Both the position numbers and the translations under genes were made by a program. DNA of 64,000 bases, from the NCBI RefSeq assembly GCF_954871325.1, contig NC_088775.1, forward strand, positions 15,539,561 to 15,603,560, read 5' to 3'. The stretch comes from Gordionus sp. m RMFG-2023 (lineage: Eukaryota > Nematomorpha > Gordioida > Chordodea > Parachordodidae). Each line of letters begins with the position of its first letter. Position 1 is the stretch's first letter. Under the pieces are notes generated by a model. The model had not been told where the DNA came from. It saw nothing but the letters and a program-made list of their open reading frames with translations, and did not search any database. Positions 1 to 13,900 of this stretch are shown here, one piece after another.

Positions 1-120
1 TTGTTTCCCCGTCAATCGCTTTACGATCGTCATCTTAAATTTTTGATTGACCTGTCCGCCCAAACATGCTGATGCTGGACTGCATCTCTGTTCAATCAGA
101 ATTTTTTCTAATTTAAAAAT
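1..120. other. GC-elevated, coding-like edge fragment
   Basis: The first ~110 bases are clearly richer in G and C than what follows. They can be read as a short open stretch on either strand: about 23 codons from the window edge on +, or about 30 codons on - behind a possible AG acceptor near position 105. Neither reading matches a family I recognise. It may be an exon cut by the window edge or a transposon fragment. Confidence 0.2.
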
Positions 121-419
121 CGCCCTGAAAATTCCGAATTATATGTATAAAATAGTAAATTTCGCAACAAAAATTTTTAAATTTTAATCTTATATTATTA
201 GGGATACGAGAATTCATTGCTCAAAGTCACCAATAAATTAGGCAAAAATCTTTCGGTATATTGATTTGATTTATATTTTATTTTTATATAAAAATATTAA
301 TCAAGAAATTAATTTAACATAAACTTGGATAAAATATAGTCTTAAATTCCAGTTTACTTCCAATTAAAATTTTTTTTTTGTCGGTCACCTTAAATGATGA
401 ATGCACCATATTATTTATT

Positions 420-1370
420 ATGTGGTTAAAAGTCAATACCGGGAAACTTTTATAGCGAATAGAATTATCACCAATGCGCTAAGCGTAAAATTAATACCAC
501 GTATGCATTTTCATAATTAGAGCAAAAATATTATCGTGAATGCATGACTACTAATGTATATCCGTAAATCATTACTCCAAATATATTACAACCAATATAT
601 TAGCGCGAATACCTTGAAAGTATTAATTACATTTTGGCAAATGCAATGCCGCGAAAACATTATCGTAAATGCATTTTTGGGAATGCGTTCTGGGGAAAAT
701 ATTATGGCAAATGCATCATCTCAATATATTACCGCGAATACATTATCGTAAATTTGGGTTGGTTAGACTTTTAGCGGATCTGTCCTAATCCAAAGTTCTT
801 TAAAGATGTTTGAGCTTGCTTGATGAGAATATAACAATAGACTATTTAAAGAAGAAAGGCAGGTTAGGTAGTAAGATATGGGACCGGCAATCCCAACAAT
901 TAAATAATATTTTTAATCTACGAAATATCTCAAAAATAAAAATATATAAATTGACTAACTGCATATACTGTAAAATCGAAATTTACAAGTAGCAAAGAAT
1001 ATTAGTACCAATTTGTCAAATATAAATAAATTTCTAAATAGATCACAATATTCCAGTAGCAACATTATTTACACGTTATTGCATTCGCTGTAATGCATCC
1101 GCGATAATGTTCATACGGTAATGCATTCATAGTAAAATTTTAGCGGCAATACATCCACAATAAGGTTTTTGCTATAGTACATTGGCTATAATGTTAGCGG
1201 TTTTGTTTTTACGATTGTGAAGTTTTTTACTATATTGAATTCGCTGTAATGTCCGAGGTAATACATTCGATGTAATTGTTTCTGATATAATATATTTACT
1301 GTAATGCATTCGCGATAATACTTTTTCGCTGTGTTGAATTGACATGATACTATTTAATGTAAACAAAATT
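420..1370. repeat. Paired 14-bp degenerate repeat arrays (forward then inverted)
   Basis: From about 420 to 760 the sequence is a run of diverged units near GCGAATACATTATC with a period of about 14 bp. From about 1060 to 1370 the same unit runs in reverse complement (GATAATGTATTCGC-like). The 300 bp between them lack the motif. The forward/inverted layout resembles the subrepeat-rich arms of a foldback transposon. The same unit recurs near 6.2 and 7.2 kb, 14.9-15.5 kb and 20.1-20.3 kb. Short ORFs in it are repeat translations, not genes. Confidence 0.65.
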
Positions 1371-2510
1371 ATCATTATTTTACATAATATATTTGATTTA
1401 GTACAAAGTATAACCTTAATTTAAAAAAATTTAATGTTGGAAAAATGTTTTGTAATACAATATAAAAATGCCCAAAACGATATCTATTTAATATTATATT
1501 TTAATAATTCCCTAATACATCATTTCATTTTATATATTTTTCATTAAATATTTATAAATTATAAATTTTTCATATGCGTGTGCGTGTAAATACGCCACTT
1601 CTTTTTTTTATTATTGAATTTTTAAAAAATTGATGAGAGTTTTAAGTCAATATAGCTTGTAATTTTAGGAAATTTTCTTTTTAAGCGATTTAGAATATTA
1701 CCCAAATATTTCACAACTTTATAAATTTTATTCAAAAATGTGTACACCCTATTTCATATGCATGGCCTGGATTTTACTAAGGGCGAAAGAGGGTGGGAAG
1801 CAATATTTGGTGGAATTTTCCCCATAAGTTTCATTGAAGGTTTTTAGGTCCACTTATTGTATGTATTTGGCTATATTATATCTTTTTAAAAATATATTTT
1901 TTTCTAAAAATTTTGAATTATAGATTTTAAAAAGTTATTAACTTTTATTAATTTTTCTTTGAAATTCTTCTTTATAATGATATATTGTATAAATTTTTAG
2001 GAAAGAGATAATGGGGGGAGGGGGTGTAGGGGGAAATATTTTATTGGCTTAAAATGATATTTACGAGAAGACGTAATTTTGAAGCAATTGAGAATTGCTA
2101 TCAATAATCCTCATTATCTCCATCTAATCATTCAAATATTTATAATTTAAGGAACAATTTAAAAAATAAATGATGAAACAGTAAATTAAACATGAATCGT
2201 TAAAAACAACACTTGATTAATAAATCTATTTATTCTTTTTTACAAAAGCCCGTTGGTTTTATAACTTTTAAAACAAGAATAGATGCCGAAAACGCCAAAA
2301 TGCAACTACAGGTTTAAAATAAATAATCCAATTTTGCATAATATAGTAGAGGCGTTTTGTTATTTGATAAATTTATTATAATATCTTATAAGATTATGAT
2401 AGATAAAAAATTTTAAATTTGTTTTAAAATATTTTTCAAAAAATATATATTTAACTTAGAATATCAACTGATTTAAAATAATGTATTTAAAAAAAATACT
2501 CATATAATAG
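1371..2510. other. No gene seen; AT-rich with G-rich repeat scraps
   Basis: Mostly A/T tracts. G-rich patches near 1780-1800 and 2005-2035 resemble patches near 6240-6370 and 62560-62660, which suggests fragments of one dispersed element. If the RNA-binding gene starting at 2511 is complete, its upstream RRM exon should lie on the 5' side, but I could not find it here. Confidence 0.4.
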
Positions 2511-5500
2511 GGAATCAAGTTTGATCCCGAATCATGTCAAACATTGAGACTTGAATTTGCCAAAACAAACACGAAAGTAGCCAAACCTAAATCCAATAAC
2601 AATATCATAAATATGAATAATGGCATTTCAAATTTAATCAATGGCAATTACAATAATTTACATATTGATAACACCTTAAGCAAATTACCGAACAATATAG
2701 TGCAAACTAATAACGCTTACCCCAAAATATATTTGAATCCAAACACTAACTCCTTATTGCGTCAACTGAATAACGATATAAATATAAACAATATTCATCA
2801 AATTAAACCTTCAAACCTACAGTTAAATATGCCTCAGGTACTTAATTGTCAACCAGGCTATCTACGATCTATTAACTCAAGTATAATGCCTTTTTAAATA
2901 TTAGTTTTCTTTAATTCATCAAATTATTCTCAAAAAAATTACAACATTTTTTCAATTTTACACAAATAGATTATTTAATAATAAATGACATCTCTTATAA
3001 ACCAAATAGTTTAAAGCAAATTTATTCTTATAGGTAGGATTTTGTCTCATAATTGATTATAGGTCTTATTACAAGTTCTGTTATTTAAATTCTCAATAAT
3101 TATTTAATAATTATACTTATTATTGTATTATCCTATTTGAGCATATATCTTATTCTTTCAATTAATATTAACTCTTTGTGAATACTAGAACATCTGTTTC
3201 AGATTTTAATTAAAATTCGCATAGGATATACGTATCTTTTTCCTTAACATATGAGCAGTAAAGTGATACTTTTGTTATATATACTTTTTAAATGTTTTGG
3301 AACCTTTTGGACAATTTTTCCCAGGTTATATTTTGTGACTCCGTCTTCAAGTTCGGGTCTTTCCCAAAATATGGGTCATTTTTTTAACACGACCTAAAGG
3401 TTTAGATCGCTTTTTTTCACCCTAACCCAAGGTCTAAAATATAATAATAAATAATATTAATTTTTTTAGACGTAAAATTAAAATTTTAATTATAGATATC
3501 GTCTGCTGAATATTATAATGTTCTATATCTATTTTTTAACTTTTCAGGAGGGCATTTGAAGAAAAATGCTTCTTGATTTTAAATAGGAGATAATAACTAA
3601 TGTTGTTAAACGGCTCGATTTGAGGCGATTTTTAAAAGGCTATATTATTATTTTAGCCAGATATAGAAATTTCTCTAATATATGTTCAAACCTTTCGCCA
3701 TTTGCAAAATCTTCAAGCTTTGCTTGATATTTTCCTGGATAAAATTTTGAGTTTGTCGTTTTTAAAAATCGACTAAAATAGAGCAGTTTAACAGTATTAA
3801 CGGTAACAATGCAAATAAAGGATTATTCTAAATTATATTTTAATATTTTTACTGTTGATTTGTAAGAATATACTAGTTGAAGAAATTGATTAATCGAGAA
3901 AAGAATGTATTTTGCAAAAATGAGGATAACACTATAATACTCCGCCGATGATATGTATGTGTGGTAAATTTATCCAGAATATGGAATAATCCGGGAGAAT
4001 CCTATTGCGAGGATTTGAAATATTTCATTTTAAATTATTAACTGTTGATTTTGAACCCTGATTTTACCGGAAATTAATTCCAGAATGTATAAAGTAAATC
4101 ACGAATCCGATAGACCTTGTTTCAAATCCAGCAAGGGTCATATATTTTTTCTGAAGCTAACTTAGTGGTTCAATACTTGGGGAAATGATATATAGTAGAT
4201 CGGATACCACCATGTGATGTTAATATATATTAAAAAATTAATGTCTTATTACATTTTGACAAAATTCGATCTTTGTTTAGCAAATGTTTTGACTTTTATT
4301 ATGATTAGCTTTCATAGAGTCTAATTTTTCAAGATCGGCTTGAACAAAACTTCTTTAATTTTCAAAAAGCCCAACTTAAAATAAAATTATTTGACCCCTT
4401 CCCGGCCTGGCCCGAATTAAATATTTATTTTTTCAATATATTTTTAAATTGAGCAAAATCAAGTTTTAATGATATGCTTGGTTCATTTCCGGAAGGAGTA
4501 TTTCTTACTAAATTTAAAAACAGATGTTGAAAATTGTTATTTTTAATCAGTGTGGGAGGATTCCGGAAGTCTTTATCCTAGATAAACTTACCCTATATGA
4601 TGTACTGAGAAAGTTTCTGTATTTCTGATCTATTATATTATATCAAAAAAATTGACTATTGTAACATCTTTAATAATGAAATGAAGATGAGCTGAGTTCA
4701 ACATTGGTAGCAACTCCTAACGAAGGACTCATACATCACTTTTATGCTGACTTTGGTTCTAATAACGCTTCTCCGCAATGTTCAATGCAACATTCGCCAT
4801 CTCTTCCCGTATTTAAAATGAATTCATATTTAAATTATATTACAATGACTTCTATCTTAAAATCGATATTTTAGACAATTTATTATTTTCATTGACTTGT
4901 TTTTTTATTTGACATGATAGACATACATACCTCTCATATCGGGAGACTATTTATTAACTCATCCTAAGTCCATCATCCAAGTTCCTCTTGGGTCAAGTAT
5001 GATGGACTATAAAAACCAGACATATTTTGCCAGTATCAATGGGATGGAAAATAACACTATTCATTATTTAAACGGCGATGATAATGTTTCTAATAATAAT
5101 CACGAATGCAACAACATTAACTCGAATCTGTATTACGATATTGTTAACAACAATCAATTATCTTTGTTCAAAAACAGAGCTTATTCCCAAGAAGAAAGCG
5201 ATTCAATTAACGAGACAGATCAGACAAATGATTGTGATTTGCCACAAAATATGCGTATTACAGATGTTTTAGATGTTGATCAAAAAGAAAATCTCAACCC
5301 TCAATATAAAAGTATTAAACATGTTATGACTACGAACTCTACAAATAATCAAAATGAATCCATGTCTAAAACTGAATCAGAAAATGCAACATCCCAACCA
5401 AATATTATCGGTACAAACACGACTAATGTATTAAATAAGAACGATAACTCCGACTTAATTCTAGAAAATGTTAATAATAATAACTTGCCAAATAATGAGA

Positions 5501-6044
5501 TCATTGTCACAGATATTTCTAAAGACAAAACAAAACAAGAATTAGAAAAATATTTTGAAATGTAATTAATCTATATACTAATAATTACTATACAATTTAA
5601 AAAAATATATATATTATAAGAATAAAACTCTAATGTAAAATTAATTTCCATTGTAAGATTCATAATAATTATAATATATATTTATAATTTAATTTAAGAT
5701 TTCCAGGGTTCGCTACTCTAAACTTCAAAGCAGAACGAAATGAAACGCAAACGGCGTTTATAAATTTTGAGGATTACGATAAAGCTACGCAGGCCTTGAA
5801 CTATTTAAATAATTTTAACGAAGAAAAGTCTAATAACAATATTAACTTACTTATAGGTAATAAAATTTCCTTTAATGTCATAAAGAAAGACTTGTTCAAT
5901 GAAATACCTAATTATACCATAAACAACAAGATTGGAAAAGTAATGTATTTTACGTTTGATTACACATGTTATTTGAGTATAATATTTTTTGATAATTTAG
6001 TATGGGCTGTTAGTTACACTACACTTAGCTTTCATCATAAATAA
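2511..6044 (+). CDS. RBPMS/couch potato/MEC-8-like RNA-binding protein, 3' exons
   Basis: RNA-binding protein of the RBPMS/couch potato/MEC-8 family, which acts in splicing and mRNA processing. The exon at 2511 follows a TAG acceptor and opens with [18 protein letters not shown], closely like the end of the family RRM ([22 protein letters not shown]). It falls where a family exon boundary is expected. An Asn-rich linker follows, ending at a donor at 2838 (CAG/GTACTT) or 2881. A possible middle exon lies near 4702-4810. An Asn/Ser-rich exon (about 4982-5561) and the exon from 5699 together encode a second RRM: EIIVTDIS (RNP2), LEKYFEIFPGFATLNF, QTAFINFE (RNP1), ATQALNYL. The 5562/5698 splice keeps phase. 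MEC-8 has two RRMs, whereas vertebrate RBPMS has one. The first RRM's start lies upstream. The C-terminus is uncertain: the frame stops at 6042-6044, but a possible donor occurs near 5939. Confidence 0.75.
3599..3798. mobile_element. hAT-like MITE, AATGTTGTTAAACGGCTCG family, copy 1
   Basis: A ~200-bp non-coding element inside an intron of the RRM gene. Its ends are imperfect inverted repeats, starting AATGTTGTTAAACGGCTCG and ending in the complement of AATACTGTTAAACTGCTC. Two more copies are at 6866-7071 and 43944-44162. No clear target duplication is visible for this copy. Confidence 0.6.
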
Positions 6045-6154
6045 ATAAAGGATATGTTATAGTTAATTCGTATCGTTTGTAAATATCTCAATACTTAAGA
6101 TTCGTCGCTACTTAATGACTGCCTCACTTCGTAAAGCGATTGTCTATTATCACA

Positions 6155-7285
6155 AAAAGATATTTTCGCAAATGCATTACCATCAAAATATTACTAAAAA
6201 AATTACAAGTGAATGCAATTTCCTATTCTTTGTAGGCATAGTCAGGTAAGGTGGGTGGGAACATTCCCCTCAGAAATTTGCCTGTTTTAGTAAATATAAT
6301 TAAGTGAATAAAAAATTAGACTACTCTTTCCTTCCCCACCCCTCTCGTCAAAAATTGTCTATTCCCCTCACCCCTAACAAAGCCATGGATTAAAAGGCCT
6401 AATATAAACTAAGGTTAATGGCATATATAATGTGATGGCTAGAGTTGAAAATAACTATTAATATGTGAATGATATCACGGAGCTATCTTCATACTTATAA
6501 AAAAAAATTTAATTAAAAAACTTTCAATATATTCATTAACATAATTAAATAAAAATTTGAAAAATAACTCTTTTTAAATTAAATTCATGTTAATTTTACA
6601 AATACAAATCAGTTATGTTGGGATTAATTTGAAACCAATAATTTTATTGAATAATTAAGTTAATTTAATGAATTTAAACATTTCAATATTGATAAAATAA
6701 GCAATTTTATATAAAAAATACTAAAGTCAAAAGGGTTATATATATTTTTAGATGTTTATTTTCCCGAATTGGGTGCTAACTCAATTTATTTTCTGGGATA
6801 TATATTAATATAGATATGAATATTATTTTTTTGCTTGATTTTACTTAAGCTAAAATGTTAAGGCTAGTGTTATTAAACGGCTTGTTTTGAGCCGATTTTT
6901 AAAAATGGCTAACTCAATTTTTTAGCAAGAATCGAGATTTTGCTAATAGATGTCCAAACCTTTGTTCCTTCTATAAGCAAAATCTTCAGGCTTGCGTAAT
7001 ATTATTCTGGATGAAATATTGAGTTAGTCGTTTTTAAAAATAGGCTCAAAACGAGCGGTTTAATAACACTATTAAGGCTATAAAGATTGATGGCCTAGTG
7101 TTAAGATTTATATATAATTCGATGGCTACCGCAAGTTAGCTTGTAGGCAATACATAAATAAATATTTTAAAAAAATTAATTGAAAAAATATGATTAGAAA
7201 TTTTTTTTTTCATGGTAATGCATGCGGTAATTGACGTTCGTTTTAATGCACTCACAGAAGTTTTGCGGTAATGACATGTAAATCC
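6155..7285. repeat. Second pair of 14-bp motif clusters around a nested MITE
   Basis: A few forward copies of the 14-bp unit (GCAAATGCATTACC-like) lie near 6165-6225, and inverted copies (GGTAATGCATGCGG-like) near 7210-7285. Both clusters are weaker than those at 420-1370. They bracket AT-rich DNA, a G/C-patch fragment at 6240-6370 and the MITE at 6866-7071. The bracket may be one decayed foldback-like element, or two unrelated clusters. Confidence 0.4.
6866..7071. mobile_element. hAT-like MITE with 8-bp target duplication, copy 2
   Basis: A 206-bp element. Its left end AGTGTTATTAAACGGC matches the complement of the right end (TAGTGTTATTAAACCGC) and similarity runs about 60 bp inward. It is flanked by a perfect direct repeat TTAAGGCT at 6858-6865 and 7072-7079. 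An 8-bp duplication is the hAT hallmark. There is no coding capacity. Confidence 0.8.
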
Positions 7286-7289
7286 TAAA

Positions 7290-8517
7290 GTTATGTTTTA
7301 TTTTCCATTTATCAAAGGTAAAGTAGCGAATGAGAAAAATGAATATCTATTCCAAATGACTTATAATATTTTAAAATGGTTATTAACGTATTTCCTAAAA
7401 TATTGCGATTCGCAACTCTTTTCCTTTGATAAAAGAAGGGACCCAATCAACATTTAAGATTTAGGATAATGTCAAAGCAAGCTTAATTATTTTAAAGTTT
7501 TTATATAATTTAAACTGTTTAATATTTATCTTTCTTTCATATATGTGCACCAAATGCTTTGTCCGTTATTCGTATTTCACGCAATCCTGATATTCTTATA
7601 ACCAATATTAACATGATTGTTGGCTGAAAAATGTTTACACAAAAAATTATCAATCATTTTAAAAAAAAGGATCTATTTTACATTAGGAATAAGAGAAAAT
7701 ATGGATCTACTAATGAATATTTATAAAGAACAACATTTTTAGTATTCTTGTTTTGTATCATATAACTTTTATTTAATAAACTCTCAAAGATTAAACAAAA
7801 TATCAAGATAATTATGTATTATAATAATTTTTTTTTTTTATATGGAACTCTCCTAAGGTGATATCTTAATTATACTAATTATATACCATACATAAAATGC
7901 AACAATAATTATAACTTATTTATGTTTTATATTTTTAACATTATAATTGTAAGTATTGCCAAAAAATTATTTTATAGAAAATACTTTATGGTGTTGACCA
8001 CCATCATTGTTTAATACTTAAATATTCAACAAATCTTATATTCTGTGATATGATCGAAAAACTATTTATATCCTATTATGAAGAAATATATATATGTATA
8101 AGAATAAAAAATAATAATTAGAATATATTATTATTTTAAAAGCGATTTTTATACATTAAGCCCTTTTTTTTATACTGGTCTAATGAAAGATAAGAAGCAG
8201 CTTTTGGCCGAATGATTCACATCCATAAAGTATATCGATTTCTTAAATATAAGATGGTTTCCTGGGGAACACAGATGTAATACCATCAAACTCTAAAATA
8301 GATAAATGCTAAGTTTATATAGAGGAGTATATTCTTTTTTTATTTTAACAAGAGTTATAATACCTGTTATAAGAAGATAACCAATTATAAAATATAATAA
8401 ATAGAATCAACTAATTCATATAAAATTCTTATCATATATAAGTGCTTGTTTATATATTTGGGACAATAATTATGGATAGTTTTATAATAAAAATTATGAA
8501 TGTAAGAAATCCATTTT
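7290..8517. other. Intergenic, no gene seen
   Basis: AT-rich sequence between the 3' end of the + strand RRM gene and the 3' end of the - strand RhoGAP gene, so the two genes converge here. Several AATAAA-like hexamers are present on both strands, but none can be singled out as the working poly(A) signal. Confidence 0.4.
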
Positions 8518-10987
8518 CTAAACAATCGTTTCTTTCTTTCCTAAAGAAATTATTACGCTATTTTTAACAGTTTCAACAGAATCCTCTCCTTTAGGAGTAT
8601 CTGTATCTATGATTAATAAGGTAACATCCCGTAATCGGGGTTCTATGTTAGAAGATGTCAAAGAAGCACGAGGATTGGTTTGAACAAGTTCCTCATTACG
8701 TAATGAGGGGTCAATTTTTTCTCCAAAATTAATTGATTTATTTTGGTTAACCAGGGTGTTCCTTCTTTTAATACTTTTGCGTTTTTGAATTTTTGCGTTA
8801 TTACCATTCAATTCAGAATGACATTCACAATAGTGAGGGTTTTTTGCTATCGGGTTAATTTTGTTTGTATGATCTAAGACTTTGAAATTAAAAAGGGGAT
8901 CAATAAAATGTAAAGAATTAACCAACTCGTGATTTGCAACTTGATAAGTGTTAGTACTATTTTGAGGCTGAATTCGGTCATGATCATCGTAGAAAGAGGT
9001 TAATTTAGTCACATTTTTAGATTTTTGCCAATTTTTGGTTAGCGGCTTGAAAGTTAAGGGATTTAAGGGTCTGCTAAGACAATCGAACAATTTTCCACTT
9101 ATATAGTTGCAACTATTTTCACTCGGATGGTTAGTTTTAGATGATAAACTTAAGGATGATTCCTTCATCTTATGAGCGTCTTGGGGATCAGTGATAGGTA
9201 ATGAAATAAATATTTTAGGTATCGATTCCGTGTGACTGATTGGTTGAAAACTTTTGTATTTTAAACGAAGGTCCGTAGTTATATAATTGTATTGCGTGGA
9301 TGAGAAATTCAATCTGTGTTTATTAGCTTTATGCAAAGTTTTATCATCAATTTGCCCTTGAGCTAAATTGGATTTGGTATTCAAAGATTGAGTAAGATCT
9401 GTATTAATCTTATTTTGTATACGCTTACCTTTGTTAAATATTTCCCTGCCGGAGGAGCTTAAGCCTCCCGATTCGTAGCCCTGCGATAAACAAGTAGACG
9501 AAGACATGTTAGATGAGGGCGATCTTGAGGGTGACAAATATATTGGTGGTTTTAAATATCTATAATCTTTGGATGTGGTATTATTTAGGCTTGCATTAGG
9601 CGACGAATATCTTCGAGCCATTTTTTTGGTCGTAAAAGTCAATAAATTATGAGAAGGTGAAGGCGGTTTATACAATTTAGAATCAGAAATATTTTTCTGC
9701 TTATTTATATAATTTTGGTTATCGTATCCTACTATTTTTTTATTCTTGGATTTGTCGTTAAATGTTATCGCAGGGTTTTTGTTCTGAAGATGAAATGATG
9801 ATGACGATGAGTGATTTGAAGAGTTTCTACGTGTTAGTGCATTTTGATTGGTTAACCCGCTCGTAGAAATTGTACATGTACGGGATAAGCCTTGATTAAT
9901 AGTGTAATTGTTAAACAAGGTTTTACTCCTTTGGGGAATATTAAGGTGTGGAAGGTAATAATGTGTTGTGGAATCGTATAAATGCGTTTTTGTAAATGCT
10001 AAATTCGAATATTGATTTTTAAATATTGTTTTGTTATTACTAGAGATGTTGGGGATAATCATTCCGCCACAAGAATCGCATTTTGCTGGGCTATATTTAT
10101 TGTTGCTAATCAGGTTATCGTTTTCGAAAGTATATTTATTACATTTTAGACCATTTTCATTTTCTACTTCTTTAATGATTCTCAACGATTGAAATTTACT
10201 TCCGGAGTGGTAATTAGCAAATTTATCGCTCCTCATATTTCTTTGATTTTTTTTAACAATATCGACAGAATTTTGTGAATTTTTTTTATAATGTTTAAGC
10301 TCGGGCATTATCAAATCCCTGTTTTGGTAACGAAGTAAATTTTCATTTTCCGATGGAGATATTCGACTTTCAAGTAATTTTTCATTTTTTTCAGACAATA
10401 TATTATCATATGATGAATAGGCACTTTCACCATCTTCCTTGTGGATATCACGGAGCTTCTCGTTGCAAGATATAAATTTGTCATATAAAGTTTTTGGCAT
10501 AATAGGAGGTGAGTGAAGACGGTTTTGTTGTCTTAGAGGATTTTTGATGCAATTTATTTCATCCTCAGTGTGGTAGGTAGTCGTGGTGCTAGTGTCAGTG
10601 TTAAATGAAAATTCTGTGAAAGATGATGGAGATTCTCGGGGAGAAACAACTAACCTTGGATCATTATATCTAAGATGCGATGCAATCGAGTTTGTATTAT
10701 CATGGGATGCAAATTTATCGTTTTGATTTTTGTCATTGTCGTAGCTGGAGTTGGACGAATGACGCAGTTTATCAGGTTTAAAATACTCTTTTATTTGTTT
10801 TCTCATGGAAGAGCTTCTTGATCTACATTTTTGCCTGCGAGGAGTAGTGTATTGATAAGATAAAAAGTCTGGACGTTTTCGATCGATATAATCGCTATAT
10901 TTTGATGGGAGTGTGTTCCTATTTAGATCGTATAGATCTTTCTCTTCCTCGTCTTCCCCATCCAACAATCTGTCTTCTTCAGCTTTA
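8518..10987 (-). CDS. Last exon of the RhoGAP gene: 822-codon Ser/Asn-rich tail
   Basis: One open exon from a TAG acceptor (10988-10990) to the stop at 8518-8520. It opens KAEEDRLLDGEDEEEKDLYD; its first base completes an Ile codon begun in the exon ending at 11557. The rest is low-complexity, rich in Ser, Asn, Lys and Tyr, with basic/serine clusters such as RSRSSSMRK and SSNHSSSSSF that look like phosphorylation targets. There is a CxxC pair (AKCDSCGG) about residue 310 and a CHSE stretch near the end. Vertebrate ARHGAP6 also has a long disordered tail after its RhoGAP domain. No catalytic domain is recognised in this exon. Confidence 0.85.
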
Positions 10988-13900
10988 CTATTTTATATTT
11001 AAATATAATAAATAATTTATAAGGTAAATTTTTCATTTCGGGAAGTAGTGAAAATGTGAACTTAATGTGAGTGTGCAAGCCTAAAAAAATTTATATTGCT
11101 GATGCCACTGATGCAAATTATTATTCTATTTAGATATTCTAATTAGACTACAGTTATAACTATTATAAATATCAGTATCAAAGGTGCTCCGTCAATATGT
11201 TAAGTTTTTAAAATTTAAATCATTTGCGTTTTATAAATTGAAAATCGTATTTTACCGGAAATGTATTCCTCCAGTTAGAATACCTACCTACCCTATTGAA
11301 TTTCAGACAATTTTACTATTAACTTATGAGTTTTATAATTTATACAAAAAAATCTATGTAAAATCATTATAAATTAGAGTTTTATAGTCTGATCTTGTAA
11401 TAATCAGAGAGTAGGTATTTCTCTACACATGCTAGAATATATTTCAAGTAAAATCAGCTATCAAATTTCAGAAAATAGCATATTTCCATAAAAAAAAAGA
11501 TATTGAAGTTACTATAATACAATATATACAACAATTTAAGAATATATAAAATTTACATTAATGATTTATATCTCTGATCGAAGCTATAATCTAAAAGCCG
11601 TGGATTACAATTGTACAGATTTAGGTACATCTCGTTCAACAAGTCAATCTCAATCTAATTAAAAAATATATATTATTGAAGTCAATCAACCATCCATATA
11701 AGAATAAAATATAATATGTCACAAAATTAGTCCACCTTAAATAATAGTTCTACATTTTCAATCATGAATTGGACAACTTTAATAGCAAGCTTTCTGTCTT
11801 CCATCAATTCATCATTATATTCACCTACATCCACTTTTTGTAATCTATATGAATGTAAAATATTTGGTCCAAAAATCAATGCCAAATTTCTGGCATCCAT
11901 TTTGTTGCCATAAATCTATTTAAAAGATCAAATTTCAATTTAAAAAAAGCTAAAATATATAACTATGTGCCCATCATCTCTGACAACGTCATCGGAATGC
12001 AATGTAATTTTATGAAGGAATAACATAAGTGCTTCTAAGGTATTTCTATTAGTAGGAGGTAACAAACACAAAAGATAATTCAAAATTTTAATTTGAGCTC
12101 TATCATTTTCAATACCTGATGATTTGATATGCAAAATAATAAAATGGTTAAAATTTATGTCCTCCATAAAGTGAGTTAGTTAAAAACATTATTGGGTATT
12201 TCCAAGGCCATACTTTTATTCAGGTTTTAAACAATGGTCAAGAACTATATGATGCTTTATAAATTAACCTCTCTTGGATAGTCATTTCATTGAAATTTAG
12301 GGCATTCCTTTAATTAGGTTTTTGGTGGAAAGAGTGGGGGGGGGGGAGATTGGATAATAAACTATTGAAATATACACATTCGGAAGAGGAGCTCAGTGGC
12401 GTCACTAGAGAAGGGGGGGGGAAGCGCGCAGGGGCTCGAAAATTTGAATAGCCCACTGAAGCAAAAAAATTTTTTTTTTAATGGCTCTTTAATATCCCCT
12501 TGAACTAAGAATAATTTTTTTTGATTGCCCCCTAAACGATTTCTTTTATAATTCTATTAAGATATATAGATTTAATTTTAATATTAAAAAATTAATGAGC
12601 CTAAATTTTTATCATATAAATACTATTTTAATTATTAGATTAGATTAATACATATAAATTATATTTTCATTATGTCAGTTGCAATCAAATTCTGTGTTAA
12701 AAATAATATCACTCACTAAATATTAATTTATCATTAACAGTTGTAGCTTAATTGACTTTTATTATTTAAATTATTATATAACCCTAATTAAATAAATATA
12801 ATCATTTATTAATTGTAAATTAACAAATTTAATATTGTAAAATTAGCTGAGTTTAAATTTTCAAAATAACTAATTAACTATATTATTCATTTTTAAATTT
12901 AAGTTGCCTCTTCCTAAAAATATTTTGAAGGTCCAAATAAGTATAAGAGATTTCTTTATAAAAAATAAGTAGACATATAGTTTATAATTCTCTATTATAT
13001 ATAATTGATTAAAAAATATTAGGTAAAATGCCACTTCAGACGTATTTGACAGTTATATAATATCTTACAGTTAATATTTTAATAAATTTTACTAATAAAT
13101 GCTTTTGATAATTAATATAAGCAACAATTTGCATTCAATTCTTTAACACCATCTACTTATTTAATTAAAAATTAAACATCTTATTATTCATCCCACAATG
13201 GATGTAATAAATTAGATTAGATATCTTTTCTTATCTTTTTTTACGAGTTTTTAGGAAAGAGATTTTTTTCTTCTGAAAAACAATTTTGAGTTAAATTTTT
13301 ACGAGTATATTTTTGATATTATTAGAAACTACTATTATTTTAAGATATAATATACCAACTAGAGGTGGTGCGACAATAATATATAAAATCTTAATTGCTT
13401 TCATCATATCACTCTGATTCTTAGTTTATAGTTACAAAATGTTTTATTTCTAATATGGCATCCTTGCCATGTAAATAACTCAAGGCTTCAATGCATAATT
13501 TCTTCTAATTATTTTCAGTGATTTTGTTTTATAAATTTATCTAATATAATAAATTCTGATATGAGTTAACATCGTGGGTGTCATGGCTATGACTGCAAAT
13601 TAACCAGGTGGCTATGTAATTTAAGATTATTACTATAGCTGCTGATAGCATATTTTAGATAAGCAATAATGGTCAAGTCGTTTATATTATATCGTTAAAA
13701 ATGATAATCTTTTAGAAATATAATATCTCACAATAATTTTCTCGATTACTTATCTAGCTTCCATCATGTCATCTAAAAGGAAGCTCTAACCACTATATAG
13801 TTTTATGATTTGGATTGGTCGTTTATATTCTCTTCTTCAAGAATTGTTAATTTGGTTGGGCCTATAAATTTTTCCTTATTGGTACATTCTATAAAACATT

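Noticed and set aside
554-1375. ORFs of 60-67 codons at 554, 810 and 1172
   Set aside because: The first and last are translations of 14-bp repeats; the middle one has no family resemblance.
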